DNA of 12,685 nt from Bacillota bacterium (GCA_017523605.1 JAFWVZ010000258.1:1-12685); one strand, 5' to 3'; shown: positions 5,011-12,136, counted from the first letter of the stretch. Translations and numbers: made by a program. Notes: a model not told the origin generated them from the letters alone.

Positions 5011-7323
5011 TCACTCGCCGTGTTTTTTTCTGGAACCTATCAGCAGGGCTGCGCCTCCCGACATTGCGGCGATCAGACTGCCGGCCCACAGGGCAGCGGA
5101 GGATACGTCCCCGGTCTCAGGGACCGGATCGGGTTCCGGCTGCGGTCCTGGATCTGGTTCCGGCTCAGACGCTGGTTCGGGATCGGGATCGGGCTCAGGT
5201 TCTGGTTCCGGCTCGGGATCGGGTTCCGGCTCGGGTTCGGGCTCGGGGTCCGGCTCGGGTTCGGGCTCGGGGTCCGGTTCCGGATCCGGATCAGGTTCAG
5301 GTTCGGGCTCGGGTTCCGGATCGGGAATGTCCGGCGTTTCCTGCAAAGGCGCGGTACTTACGACAACGCCGTCTTCTTCTATTGTAAAGTCTGCCCGCCA
5401 CTCGGCGTTCAGCAGATATCCGTCGCTGGCACGGGTCTCGACCGCATGATATCTTCCGAAAGGAAGGGCGTCCGCAGCCGTTTCGCAGCAGCCGTTCTCA
5501 TCCGTTGTAAGGACCAATACCACTTCGCCCTTTTCATATGTATTTCCGTCCACGGTCACCGGCCCGTCGCTGTCGCTGATTATGCTTATCTCTGCTCCTG
5601 CCAGCGATCCGTTCTCCCATGGCTTTGGAAGTCCGGTCCGGGCATCTACTTTCGCAAAGCGCACACCGCCGCGGACGGCATAGTTTTCAACACTGCCGAA
5701 ATATGCGCTGCCCGACACGAGCACAGTAACGCTCCAGTCTCCTTTCAGCATGCCGCATGACGGCGGTACGAAGCTCTCCTCTATCGTATAATACGCGTAA
5801 GGAAGAAGCCCCTCCGGGGTCTGCGCCAGCCCTTCCGCATCAGTCGTTATGGTAAGTATGGACTCCCCCTGCCGGTATTCCTTTCCGTCAATGAATACGG
5901 AATGCAGATTGTCCGGATGCTCCGCAAGCTTTACCGTAAACTCTATGCCCCCGAACGATGTGCTGCCCTGCGGAACGTCTCCGGTCTGTGCATCAAGTTT
6001 GCGGATACTGACAGATCCTGCGCTGACGATCTCCTCCGAAACGGCATCCAGCATGTATGCGCCGCTCTTTGAAGGTGCCGCCCTGTCCGGGACCACCGAA
6101 CCATCGCTTCCTATTACAAAATGCACTGTATGTACCGTTCCGTCTGCCGTGTAACCTGCCGGCGGAACGATCTCCCTTACGGTAAGCGTCCCTGCAGGCA
6201 GTACGCATGCCCCGGACGCGTCCCGGAACAGTGCCGGGCCGGATACTTTATATTCATCGGAATAGAATATCCGTCCCTGAGCGTCCGTAGCAAAGATCCA
6301 CGACGCGCGGGGCGCCCCCTCCGCTTCCCCGGCAGCGTAGAAGTCTGCGGCATACTGCGCGCCTTCCAGCGAGGCCGCGCCCTGAGGCTCGAAAAGCCCG
6401 CTGTCTGAATCACGTTTTCTGATGATAAGGCTTACCGGGGCGGCCAGAGGATCGTCCTTCATCACCACTTCCGCCGTCTCATCTTCCTCCACCGTCACAG
6501 CTGTCACCGAACTATTGAGCGCGAAACCGGTAGGCGCCGACAGTTCCTTTACGTAGTAAGCACCGGCGTCCAGATCCCCGCTGACCGGAGTGATCCCGGA
6601 CGGGCCGGTCGTAAGCAGCGCTGCGGGCGATCCCGGGTCATCCGAAGCCGCGGCAAGCGCCTCTTCCTCCGAAGCATACACGCCGAACACTGCTCCTTCA
6701 AAACTGTAGAACGGGTTGTCCTCCGATACCTGCGGAGCGGACGACAGCTTAGCTATCTGCACGTGCCCCGGTACGGGCTCTATTCTGTAGGTAATTACGT
6801 CCTGACGGTTTGCATTGTAGGACAGCCGGTAGGCACGGAACGATACAGGTATCCTCCCGCTAAACGACAGCACGCAGTCCAGCAGCGCCTGCCCTTCTTC
6901 TCTGGTGGAGGATGCGGCGGCATCGTACACGGACACCCCCCGCCGCAGGCAGTCCGCCGTCCTGGCAACTATGTAGTTCTGCGGAAACGTCGAAGCTGTC
7001 CATCCGTTCTGCCATGCCAAATACATTAGTATCCTCAGGGCTCCGTCCACTTCCTCCGCCGAGGCTTTCCACCCCGGCTGTATTACGGAATGCTTCGCAG
7101 CCTCCATGCAGTAGCCCTGCAGCAGCTCGCCCGTGTCCGAAGCCTTAAAGACAAAGTTGTTGTCGTAGCCGAAGGACTGTACGATACTTTCGCACACAGC
7201 CTCCGTAAGCGTACTGCCCGCACTGCTTCCGCCGCTCGCCGGAACGGGCAGCGCCAATAACAGAGCCGCTATGGCAGCAAACGCCGCAGCAGCCGCAAAA
7301 AACCGTCTGATCCTTTCTTTCAT
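5011..7323 (-). CDS. Sortase-anchored surface protein: thioester-like head, four Cna-B domains, Pro-rich stalk
   Basis: The 770-residue precursor starts with a basic end (MKERIRRFF) and a long Ala/Leu signal peptide ending near PVPASG (26-31). A head domain (about 40-180) has YCME with Cys72 and PQNYIVA with Gln115, resembling the Cys-Gln thioester adhesin domain; the match is partial. Four Cna-B/SpaA-type repeats follow, each with a candidate isopeptide Lys and a catalytic Glu: K192/E260, K303/E384, K442/E515 and K558/E629. A 70-residue stalk of alternating Pro and Glu/Asp (663-732) spans the cell wall. The C-terminus is a sortase signal: VPETG (734-738, a variant of LPxTG), a hydrophobic segment, then SRKKHGE. 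It probably binds host or neighbouring surfaces. No sortase or pilin partner is in the window. The start at 7323 has AAAAGGAG upstream. Confidence 0.88.
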   Translation of the reverse strand: MKERIRRFFAAAAAFAAIAALLLALPVPASGGSSAGSTLTEAVCESIVQSFGYDNNFVFKASDTGELLQGYCMEAAKHSVIQPGWKASAEEVDGALRILMYLAWQNGWTASTFPQNYIVARTADCLRRGVSVYDAAASSTREEGQALLDCVLSFSGRIPVSFRAYRLSYNANRQDVITYRIEPVPGHVQIAKLSSAPQVSEDNPFYSFEGAVFGVYASEEEALAAASDDPGSPAALLTTGPSGITPVSGDLDAGAYYVKELSAPTGFALNSSVTAVTVEEDETAEVVMKDDPLAAPVSLIIRKRDSDSGLFEPQGAASLEGAQYAADFYAAGEAEGAPRASWIFATDAQGRIFYSDEYKVSGPALFRDASGACVLPAGTLTVREIVPPAGYTADGTVHTVHFVIGSDGSVVPDRAAPSKSGAYMLDAVSEEIVSAGSVSIRKLDAQTGDVPQGSTSFGGIEFTVKLAEHPDNLHSVFIDGKEYRQGESILTITTDAEGLAQTPEGLLPYAYYTIEESFVPPSCGMLKGDWSVTVLVSGSAYFGSVENYAVRGGVRFAKVDARTGLPKPWENGSLAGAEISIISDSDGPVTVDGNTYEKGEVVLVLTTDENGCCETAADALPFGRYHAVETRASDGYLLNAEWRADFTIEEDGVVVSTAPLQETPDIPDPEPEPEPEPDPDPEPDPEPEPEPDPEPEPEPEPDPEPEPEPEPDPDPEPASEPEPDPGPQPEPDPVPETGDVSSAALWAGSLIAAMSGGAALLIGSRKKHGE
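5128..5337 (-). repeat. Low-complexity Pro-Glu/Asp coding repeat, with a perfect 24-bp tandem duplication
   Basis: The stalk of the surface protein is encoded by degenerate repeats of the hexamers for Glu-Pro and Asp-Pro, seen on the plus strand as GGTTCC/GGCTCG/GGATC units. Bases 5230-5253 and 5254-5277 are identical 24-bp copies in direct tandem. A tract of this kind is prone to slippage and recombination in multiples of six, which would change stalk length without breaking the frame. Confidence 0.85.
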
Positions 7324-7368
7324 GTCCCTTTCTCCTTTTGAAAATGATCCTTAAGCGGCACCGCCCCG

Positions 7369-7398
7369 AAAAAAAGACCGCCCGTAAAGGCGGTCTTT
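7369..7398 (-). terminator. Intrinsic terminator after the alpha-oxoamine synthase gene
   Basis: AAAGACCGCC-CGTAAA-GGCGGTCTTT is a perfect 10-bp stem (7373-7382 with 7389-7398) with a 6-base loop. On the minus strand it is followed by seven U (7369-7375 complement, partly shared with the stem), a strong Rho-independent terminator for the gene ending at 7460. It lies only 46 bases before the surface-protein start codon, so any transcript of that gene that begins upstream must read through it. Confidence 0.88.
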
Positions 7399-7423
7399 CT
7401 GCTTGCGCTTTTTAACTGTCGCT

Positions 7424-7432
7424 ATTGTATCA
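7424..7432 (-). promoter_or_regulatory. Candidate extended -10 promoter upstream of the terminator
   Basis: On the minus strand TGATACAAT is a TGn-extended -10 box. It lies between the synthase stop codon and the terminator hairpin. No convincing -35 box is seen. If used, it would make a leader of about 95 bases for the surface-protein gene, with the hairpin inside it. Support is modest. Confidence 0.3.
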
Positions 7433-7459
7433 TTTTCCTAAGGCGAAAACGGTACAGAC

Positions 7460-8644
7460 TTAGATTATTTCGAATTTCTTCAGGACGTCGCGGATTATGT
7501 CCGAGGCCTCGTCGCAGAGCGCTTCCGTGTGCGAAGCCATAAGGCTGGTGCGCAGCAGGCACTCGTGCGGAGCGGCGGCCGGAGGCAGAGAACTGTTGAC
7601 GTAAACACCGCGGTCGTAGAGCTCCTTGGCTATGGTAAGCGTGGGGATGGGCTCGTAGGTGTATATCGGAACTATGGGAGTTTTGGACTGGCGTATCTTT
7701 ATTCCGCGATCCGTAAGGCACTTTCTGAAGTAGTTGGAGATCTCGATCAGCCTCTTGGGCAGTTCCGGATGAGCCTCCAGGTGCTTAAGAGCAGCCAGCG
7801 CCACGGCAGCGGTAGCAGGAGGCATGGAAGCCGAGAACATGAACGGTCTGGAGTTATGCTTAACGTAGTCTGCAACCATCTCGGAGGAAGCCATGTAGCC
7901 GCCCAACGAGGCCAGGGACTTGGAGAAGGTACCCATGTAGATGTCCACCTTGTCTTCCAGTCCGTAGTAGCTTGCGGTACCGCGTCCGCCTTCGCCGATC
8001 ACGCCCATGCCGTGAGCATCGTCCACCATTACGCGGGCGCCGTACTTTTCGGCAAGTCTGCATATCTCCGGGAGGTTGGCTATGTCGCCGCCCATGGAGA
8101 ATACGCCGTCCGTAACGATGAGGCAGCCGCAGTTATCGGGAACTTTCTGAAGCTGCTTTTCCAGATCTTCCATGTCGTTGTGCTTATAACGCAGCATGGT
8201 GCCGTAGCTGAGCCTGCATCCGTCGTAGATGGACGCGTGGTTCTCCTTGTCGCAGATGACGTAATCGTGGCGGCCGACTATGGCGCTTATTATTCCCAGA
8301 TTGCTCTGGAAGCCCGTGGAGAACGTTACCACAGCTTCCTTGCGGAGAAACTTGGCAAGTTCTGCCTCCAGCTCCAGGTGGAGCTGCAGCGTTCCGTTAA
8401 GGAAGCGCGAACCGGAGCAGCCTGTTCCGTACTGCTTAAGGGCATCCAGACCTGCCTGAATGATCTCATCATTTATCGTAAGCCCCAGATAGTTGTTGGA
8501 GCCAAGCATTATGCGGTGCTTGCCTTCCATTATTACTTCCGTATCCTGTCTGGATTCAAGTGCGTGGAAGAAATTGTAAATGCCCAGTTCCCTGTATTCG
8601 TTGGCTATTGTGAACTGCGGGCACTTTTCGAAAAGATCGATCAT
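7460..8644 (-). CDS. PLP-dependent alpha-oxoamine synthase (serine palmitoyltransferase-like / Kbl / BioF family)
   Basis: Enzymes of this family condense an amino acid with an acyl-CoA, losing CO2 (or, for Kbl, forming 2-amino-3-ketobutyrate). The 394-residue protein is full length. It shows MLGSNNYLGL (46-55), YGTGCSGSRFLNGT (72-85), DKENHASIYDGCRLS (132-146) with His136 stacking on PLP, DGVFSMGGD (179-187), VDDAHGMGV (207-215) and the PLP-lysine motif GTFSKSLASLGG (Lys242). The GCSGSRFLNGT segment and the start LFEKCPQF recall bacterial serine palmitoyltransferase-like proteins more than classical BioF or Kbl. This is from memory, so the substrate stays open. No tdh, biotin or sphingolipid gene is adjacent. 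The start at 8644 has AGGAGG upstream. It forms a single-gene unit with its own promoter and terminator. Confidence 0.88.
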   Translation of the reverse strand: MIDLFEKCPQFTIANEYRELGIYNFFHALESRQDTEVIMEGKHRIMLGSNNYLGLTINDEIIQAGLDALKQYGTGCSGSRFLNGTLQLHLELEAELAKFLRKEAVVTFSTGFQSNLGIISAIVGRHDYVICDKENHASIYDGCRLSYGTMLRYKHNDMEDLEKQLQKVPDNCGCLIVTDGVFSMGGDIANLPEICRLAEKYGARVMVDDAHGMGVIGEGGRGTASYYGLEDKVDIYMGTFSKSLASLGGYMASSEMVADYVKHNSRPFMFSASMPPATAAVALAALKHLEAHPELPKRLIEISNYFRKCLTDRGIKIRQSKTPIVPIYTYEPIPTLTIAKELYDRGVYVNSSLPPAAAPHECLLRTSLMASHTEALCDEASDIIRDVLKKFEII

Positions 8645-8705
8645 TTAGACCTCCTGAATCGTCTATTTAATGCGTTGCAAACAAATATCCTTAATATTTC
8701 AATAC

Positions 8706-8714
8706 ACTATATCA
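8706..8714 (-). promoter_or_regulatory. Extended -10 promoter for the alpha-oxoamine synthase gene
   Basis: The minus strand reads TGATATAGT: a TGn extension followed by TATAGT, one base from consensus. Transcription would begin near 8699, giving a leader of about 55 AT-rich bases. A -35 box is not evident, which is common with extended -10 promoters. The gap 8645-8772 holds nothing else I can name; no clear terminator for the upstream resC gene is visible. Confidence 0.5.
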
Positions 8715-8772
8715 CAAAAGATCCGGCCGCGCTACTAAGAAATGAAACTGATGTTTGCCGGCATTACGGAGC

Positions 8773-9597
8773 TTAAGCGTAACTGTGCAGACCGGGGAGC
8801 AGGAGATTGACTCCGACGTAGGTAAAGATCACGCAGACGAATCCGACGACTGCAAGTACCGCGGCTTTTCTGCCGGACACCGCCCCGCGCAGGCGAAGAT
8901 GCAGAAAGATCGCGTATATGATCCATGTGATGAGGCTCCACGTCTCCTTGGGGTCCCAGTTCCAGTAGCTCCCCCAGGCGCGCTTCGCCCAGATGGCGCC
9001 TGTTATCATGCAGAGCGTAAGGAACAGAAAACCTAACGAGACGGCCCTGTAGATGATGTTGTCAAGCGTCTTCTCGTCCGGAACGCGCTCAGCGAGCGAG
9101 CCTTTAAGTTTTCCTTTCAGAAGGAAGAAAAGCGCCACCCCGAAAGCCACTCCGAAACCGCCGTAGGCGATTATCGCCGTGCAGACGTGAAATCCCAGCC
9201 AGCCGCTCTGAAGCGCCGGCATCAGCGAATTTATCTCCCTGTTCTGCATGAAAGCGTAGCCCGCCACCAGGAATACAAGCGGCGCCACCACCATGCCCAG
9301 AGCGTCGAATCCGAACTTTTTTACGAATACGAGGAAGCAGATAGCTATGCCCCAGGCAAAGGCCGACGCGAACTCGAACTGATTGGTGAGCGGCAGCCTG
9401 CCGGCGTTTACGCCTCTGGCGATGATGCACAGAGTATGTACTGCGAAGCCTACGAGCACCAGTATATATCCGGCCCGCGCGGCTTTTTCCTTCTTCGCGC
9501 CCGCATAGATGAAATAGAATATGCTTCCCGCAAAATACAGGATGAGAAGCGCCATGAAACCTATGCTTTCGATGTTGCCCAGTGTATTATTCTGCAT
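8773..9597 (-). CDS. resC: System II cytochrome c biogenesis protein CcsA/ResC
   Basis: ResC (CcsA) forms with ResB the membrane complex that exports haem and ligates it to apocytochromes c outside the cell membrane. The 274-residue protein is highly hydrophobic with about eight membrane helices. It has the diagnostic tryptophan-rich haem-handling motif WGSYWNWDPKETWSLITW (208-225) and the conserved candidate haem-ligand histidines H54, H137, H233 and H271. It ends YVGVNLLLPGLHSY, typical of the family. The start at 9597 has a GAGGA site and overlaps the end of resB by 11 bases. It is the last gene of the nrfA-resB-resC operon, so its main client is probably the cytochrome encoded two genes upstream. 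Confidence 0.93.
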   Translation of the reverse strand: MQNNTLGNIESIGFMALLILYFAGSIFYFIYAGAKKEKAARAGYILVLVGFAVHTLCIIARGVNAGRLPLTNQFEFASAFAWGIAICFLVFVKKFGFDALGMVVAPLVFLVAGYAFMQNREINSLMPALQSGWLGFHVCTAIIAYGGFGVAFGVALFFLLKGKLKGSLAERVPDEKTLDNIIYRAVSLGFLFLTLCMITGAIWAKRAWGSYWNWDPKETWSLITWIIYAIFLHLRLRGAVSGRKAAVLAVVGFVCVIFTYVGVNLLLPGLHSYA

Positions 9598-10687
9598 TCT
9601 GGATCCTCTTCTTTTCCCAGGGTCTCACATAAAAGGATATGAACAGACCTGCCAGCAGCACGAACGCCGAAACACCGACCAGCCAGCTCAGCGGATCGTG
9701 TTTCGCGACTATAAGCGTGTACTCGCAGGGATCGCGCATTACAAAACTGTATTCGTTGCAGTCTATCGATGTGCCCGGCGCCGCAAGCCCCATGCCCAGC
9801 ACCGACCCGTCGTAGTAGACGCTGTACAGCGCATGGGGGTTATCCGGCAGCGGCGTCCTGCTGTAATAGCTGCCGTCTTCGTTCCTGGCCAGATCCGGGT
9901 AGAACTTGTTGAACATCAGGACCAGACTCGGAAGTTCGTTGGGGAAGGTGTATTCGCCCGCGCAGATCAGATCCGTCTTTACCTGCCCGCCGCTTTTGTA
10001 TATGTCCACGTAGACCGCCCAGCCCATACTGTCCTGATAGAAGCTGTAGCCGAAAGCGTCGAAAGGATGATTGACAGAAGCCGTGCCGCTTTTACTGTTT
10101 CCCGACGCGTCGCTTACGGTAAGGCCCGCGGTGTACTGTTCCACGGTGTTATCCTCGCGGAGGCTGACGTCGAAACTGTCGATGGTTATCGAAAGGCCGG
10201 TGCCGCCGAGAGGCTGCGTACTGCCCGCTATGCCGTAGACGGTCTCCTCACGGGAGGTATACTGCCCCGCTGCAAAGCTGATTATCAGGAGCAGCATCCC
10301 AAGATGCGTTATCCAGCTGCCCCACATGCCTACGCTCTTCCTGCCGGACGCTTTCCACGCTTTCAGGACCGCCGGAAAACGCGAAACACTGCACAGTATA
10401 AGATTGACGCACAGCAGCGCCGTAAGCAGAACGAACCACCAGCAGGTAAATACATGGTCCAGGTTTAATTCGGTTATGATCTTAGCCCCGGTATCTCCGT
10501 AGAGCTGCCGGTAGGCGGCCTCCGAGGAACCCTGCGGGATCACGCTCCCCGCCACGCATGCCGCAGCTATTATGAACAACAAAACAAAGCTGAACTGCAT
10601 GCTCTTGAGAAAACGCAGCCAGCCTTGCGGTCTGTCCTTTCCTTTTCCGGCCTTATGATCCGGGGCCCCGTCCATCGGACCGGTCAT
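9587..10687 (-). CDS. resB: System II cytochrome c biogenesis protein ResB/Ccs1
   Basis: ResB (Ccs1/CcsB) is the partner of ResC in haem delivery and ligation. The 366-residue protein has the family layout: a short cytoplasmic start, helix 1 (about 31-50), helix 2 (82-100, ending NLILCSVSRFP), helix 3 (123-141, WGSWITHLGMLLL with His128), a large extracytoplasmic domain (about 145-328), and helix 4 (334-353), preceded by KHDPLSWLVG and followed by RPWEKKR. It is shorter than the roughly 540-residue Bacillus ResB but keeps all these marks. Its ATG overlaps the nrfA stop codon as ATGA, and its 3' end overlaps resC, so the three genes are translationally coupled. It is not fused to resC, unlike NrfI of epsilonproteobacteria. 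Confidence 0.92.
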   Translation of the reverse strand: MTGPMDGAPDHKAGKGKDRPQGWLRFLKSMQFSFVLLFIIAAACVAGSVIPQGSSEAAYRQLYGDTGAKIITELNLDHVFTCWWFVLLTALLCVNLILCSVSRFPAVLKAWKASGRKSVGMWGSWITHLGMLLLIISFAAGQYTSREETVYGIAGSTQPLGGTGLSITIDSFDVSLREDNTVEQYTAGLTVSDASGNSKSGTASVNHPFDAFGYSFYQDSMGWAVYVDIYKSGGQVKTDLICAGEYTFPNELPSLVLMFNKFYPDLARNEDGSYYSRTPLPDNPHALYSVYYDGSVLGMGLAAPGTSIDCNEYSFVMRDPCEYTLIVAKHDPLSWLVGVSAFVLLAGLFISFYVRPWEKKRIQNAE

Positions 10688-11967
10688 TTAAGAAGATCCA
10701 GCGCCTGTCCGGCAAGTTCTTCGGCCTTGTCGAGGCAGTAATTCGTGAGCGCGCTGTTATGAGCGCCCTCGGAGTTCTCCACGTATACGAAGTCCCAGTA
10801 GAACTGCGCGTCGCGGTCCAGAGCCTTTATCTGATCTATGGTCTCCTGCGGAAGCGTTTCACCCTCTATCGCTGCGGCAAGCTTCTTGTTGATCTCCACA
10901 AGCTTGGCGCTGATCTGCTTCTCGCGCCTGGTGGTGTTGTCCTGGATGGCCTTTACCTGAGCCGCAAGATCCGTGTGGCACATCTTGCAGGTGGTCTTTA
11001 TAAGATCCTTGTTGTCCAGCGGACTGGCAAGATAATGGTTGGCGTACGGGTCGCCCTTTTCGTTGTAGGATACGCCCATGTGGCAGTCCGCGCAGGTGTA
11101 CATTCCCTTGTGTTTGCTGCCTTCTCCGTAGTAGGTCTCGAACTCCGGATGCTGGACCTTTATCATCTGCACACCGGTGTTCGGGTTCTCGAAATCGTAG
11201 AAACCGGTGCTGTTGTAGTAAGCCAGAATGGCGTCCGGAGCCGCTTCCGCGACGCCCTTGTACGGCGCCTTGGTAGCCTTGGTGGCAGGATCGAAATAGT
11301 ATTCGATGTGGCACTGCGCGCAGCTAACGGAGGACGCGGGGACCTTCTTAGCTTCTATGTCCGCATTCATGGCGTCCGCCATATAATCGTGGGTTATCAC
11401 TATGGTGCCTGGCGTGTTGCCGTGGCAGTTATAGCAGCTTATCGGCTCGCTGACGGCAGCGTATACCGTATCGAAGTCCGTGCTGTAGACCGAAGTTCCC
11501 AGGGCGTTGACCATGGCCGTCATGTCCGGGGTCTTGCAGGTAAGGCAGTTGGCCAGTTTGTGAGGACGGGTGGTCTCCGCCACATCCCTAAGGGTATAGT
11601 TGTGCCCTACCGCCTCCGTATAATCGTACGCAAATCCGTAGCCGCTGTAGAGCGTCTGTATGTCAGGATCGGTCTCCGTGTATTTTACGCGGACTCCGCC
11701 GTGTCCGGTGTTCCCCTCGTTGTCCATGTAGCTCTTGTAGATGTCGGAATAATACTCGGACCATTCAGCCGCGCTTACCACGCCGTAGGCGCGTTCCGTT
11801 TTGACGTCCGGGACTTCCGGGACCGCGATCTCGGAGATCTTCGAGACCTTTTTACGTTCCAGACCGGCAAGCCTTATCTCATTTCCGAGGCTCGCGATAA
11901 TAAGCAGAACAGCGACCGCCCCGATGAACCACATAAGTACATCTTTGTTCTTTGTTCTTTTATCCAC
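10684..11967 (-). CDS. nrfA: Pentaheme cytochrome c nitrite reductase (ammonia-forming), NrfA-like, divergent active site
   Basis: NrfA reduces nitrite to ammonia with six electrons outside the membrane. The chosen GTG start (11967) has GGAGG six bases upstream; ATGs further up (12045, 12012) fall before the predicted transcription start. The 427-residue protein begins with a basic end and one hydrophobic segment (about 10-26), probably an uncleaved membrane anchor. Five haem motifs follow: CLTCK (141-145, the active-site CxxCK), CYNCH (178-182), CAQCH (216-220), CADCH (292-296) and CKMCH (327-331). HIEYYF (220-225) supplies the catalytic Tyr and Ca ligands; IKVQHPEFE (269-277) supplies Lys270, Gln272 and the catalytic His273. 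At the position of the conserved Arg ('RGH' in known NrfA) it has EAVGH, that is Val120. No nrfH lies beside it. The assignment to the family is firm; nitrite as substrate is likely, not proven. Confidence 0.9.
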   Translation of the reverse strand: MDKRTKNKDVLMWFIGAVAVLLIIASLGNEIRLAGLERKKVSKISEIAVPEVPDVKTERAYGVVSAAEWSEYYSDIYKSYMDNEGNTGHGGVRVKYTETDPDIQTLYSGYGFAYDYTEAVGHNYTLRDVAETTRPHKLANCLTCKTPDMTAMVNALGTSVYSTDFDTVYAAVSEPISCYNCHGNTPGTIVITHDYMADAMNADIEAKKVPASSVSCAQCHIEYYFDPATKATKAPYKGVAEAAPDAILAYYNSTGFYDFENPNTGVQMIKVQHPEFETYYGEGSKHKGMYTCADCHMGVSYNEKGDPYANHYLASPLDNKDLIKTTCKMCHTDLAAQVKAIQDNTTRREKQISAKLVEINKKLAAAIEGETLPQETIDQIKALDRDAQFYWDFVYVENSEGAHNSALTNYCLDKAEELAGQALDLLK

Positions 11968-12000
11968 GATAAACCTCCGAACAGCATTTTTCTCTATGTT

Positions 12001-12031
12001 AAATGATATCATTTTAACGTAAACTTCACAA
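12001..12031 (-). promoter_or_regulatory. nrfA operon promoter with palindrome over the -10 box
   Basis: On the minus strand TTGTGA (12026-12031) and TATCAT (12003-12008) are exactly 17 bases apart, a good sigma-70 promoter starting near 11996. A perfect 14-bp palindrome, AAATGATATCATTT (12001-12014), covers the -10 box. Outside it the flanks continue the symmetry as GTTAA / TTAAC with one extra base. The location suits a repressor. The half-site resembles Fur- or FNR-type sequences only loosely, so the regulator is unknown. Confidence 0.6.
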
Positions 12032-12053
12032 GATAAAAAAAACACCGGGCATC

Positions 12054-12136
12054 TTGCCTATTACGTCCTTGCCTGATCCGGCCATGTGCATGTGCGCAGG
12101 CCTGTCCGGGGCGCTCATTTATGTTGCCTATTCCGG
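12054..12136. repeat. Three direct repeats TTGCCT in the nrfA-cobT divergent region
   Basis: Copies begin at 12054 (TTGCCTATTACG), 12069 (TTGCCTGATCCGG) and 12124 (TTGCCTATTCCGG). The first and third share nine identical bases and the second and third differ at two of thirteen. A GC-rich segment with GGCC and CCGG inverted repeats lies between the second and third (12078-12109). They could be binding sites for a regulator of either divergent gene. The third copy overlaps the possible cobT -35 region. Confidence 0.4.

Noticed and set aside
5120..5340. CRISPR-like or satellite array
   Set aside because: The repeats are short, contiguous and in frame, with no unique spacers; they encode the protein stalk.
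4904..5449. Gly-Ser repeat protein on the plus strand
   Set aside because: The (GS)n stretch is the reverse reading of the Pro-Glu/Asp stalk codons of the surface protein and has no independent gene signals.
7529..8776. 415-codon plus-strand frame
   Set aside because: It is the shadow of the alpha-oxoamine synthase gene, whose motifs are unmistakable on the minus strand.
9521..10468. 315-codon plus-strand frame
   Set aside because: It is antisense to resB, which is a clear System II biogenesis gene; no homology is recognisable in the translation.
10759..12006. 415-codon plus-strand frame
   Set aside because: It is antisense to nrfA; the five haem motifs prove the minus-strand reading.
11968..12045. 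Upstream ATG starts for nrfA at 12045 or 12012
   Set aside because: Both precede the predicted transcription start, while GTG at 11967 has a perfect GGAGG at correct spacing and gives a normal anchor sequence.
12040..12060. Terminator-like GGCA-AGA-TGCC followed by a T run on the minus strand
   Set aside because: The stem is only four pairs, five bases separate it from the T run, and no gene on that strand ends upstream of it.
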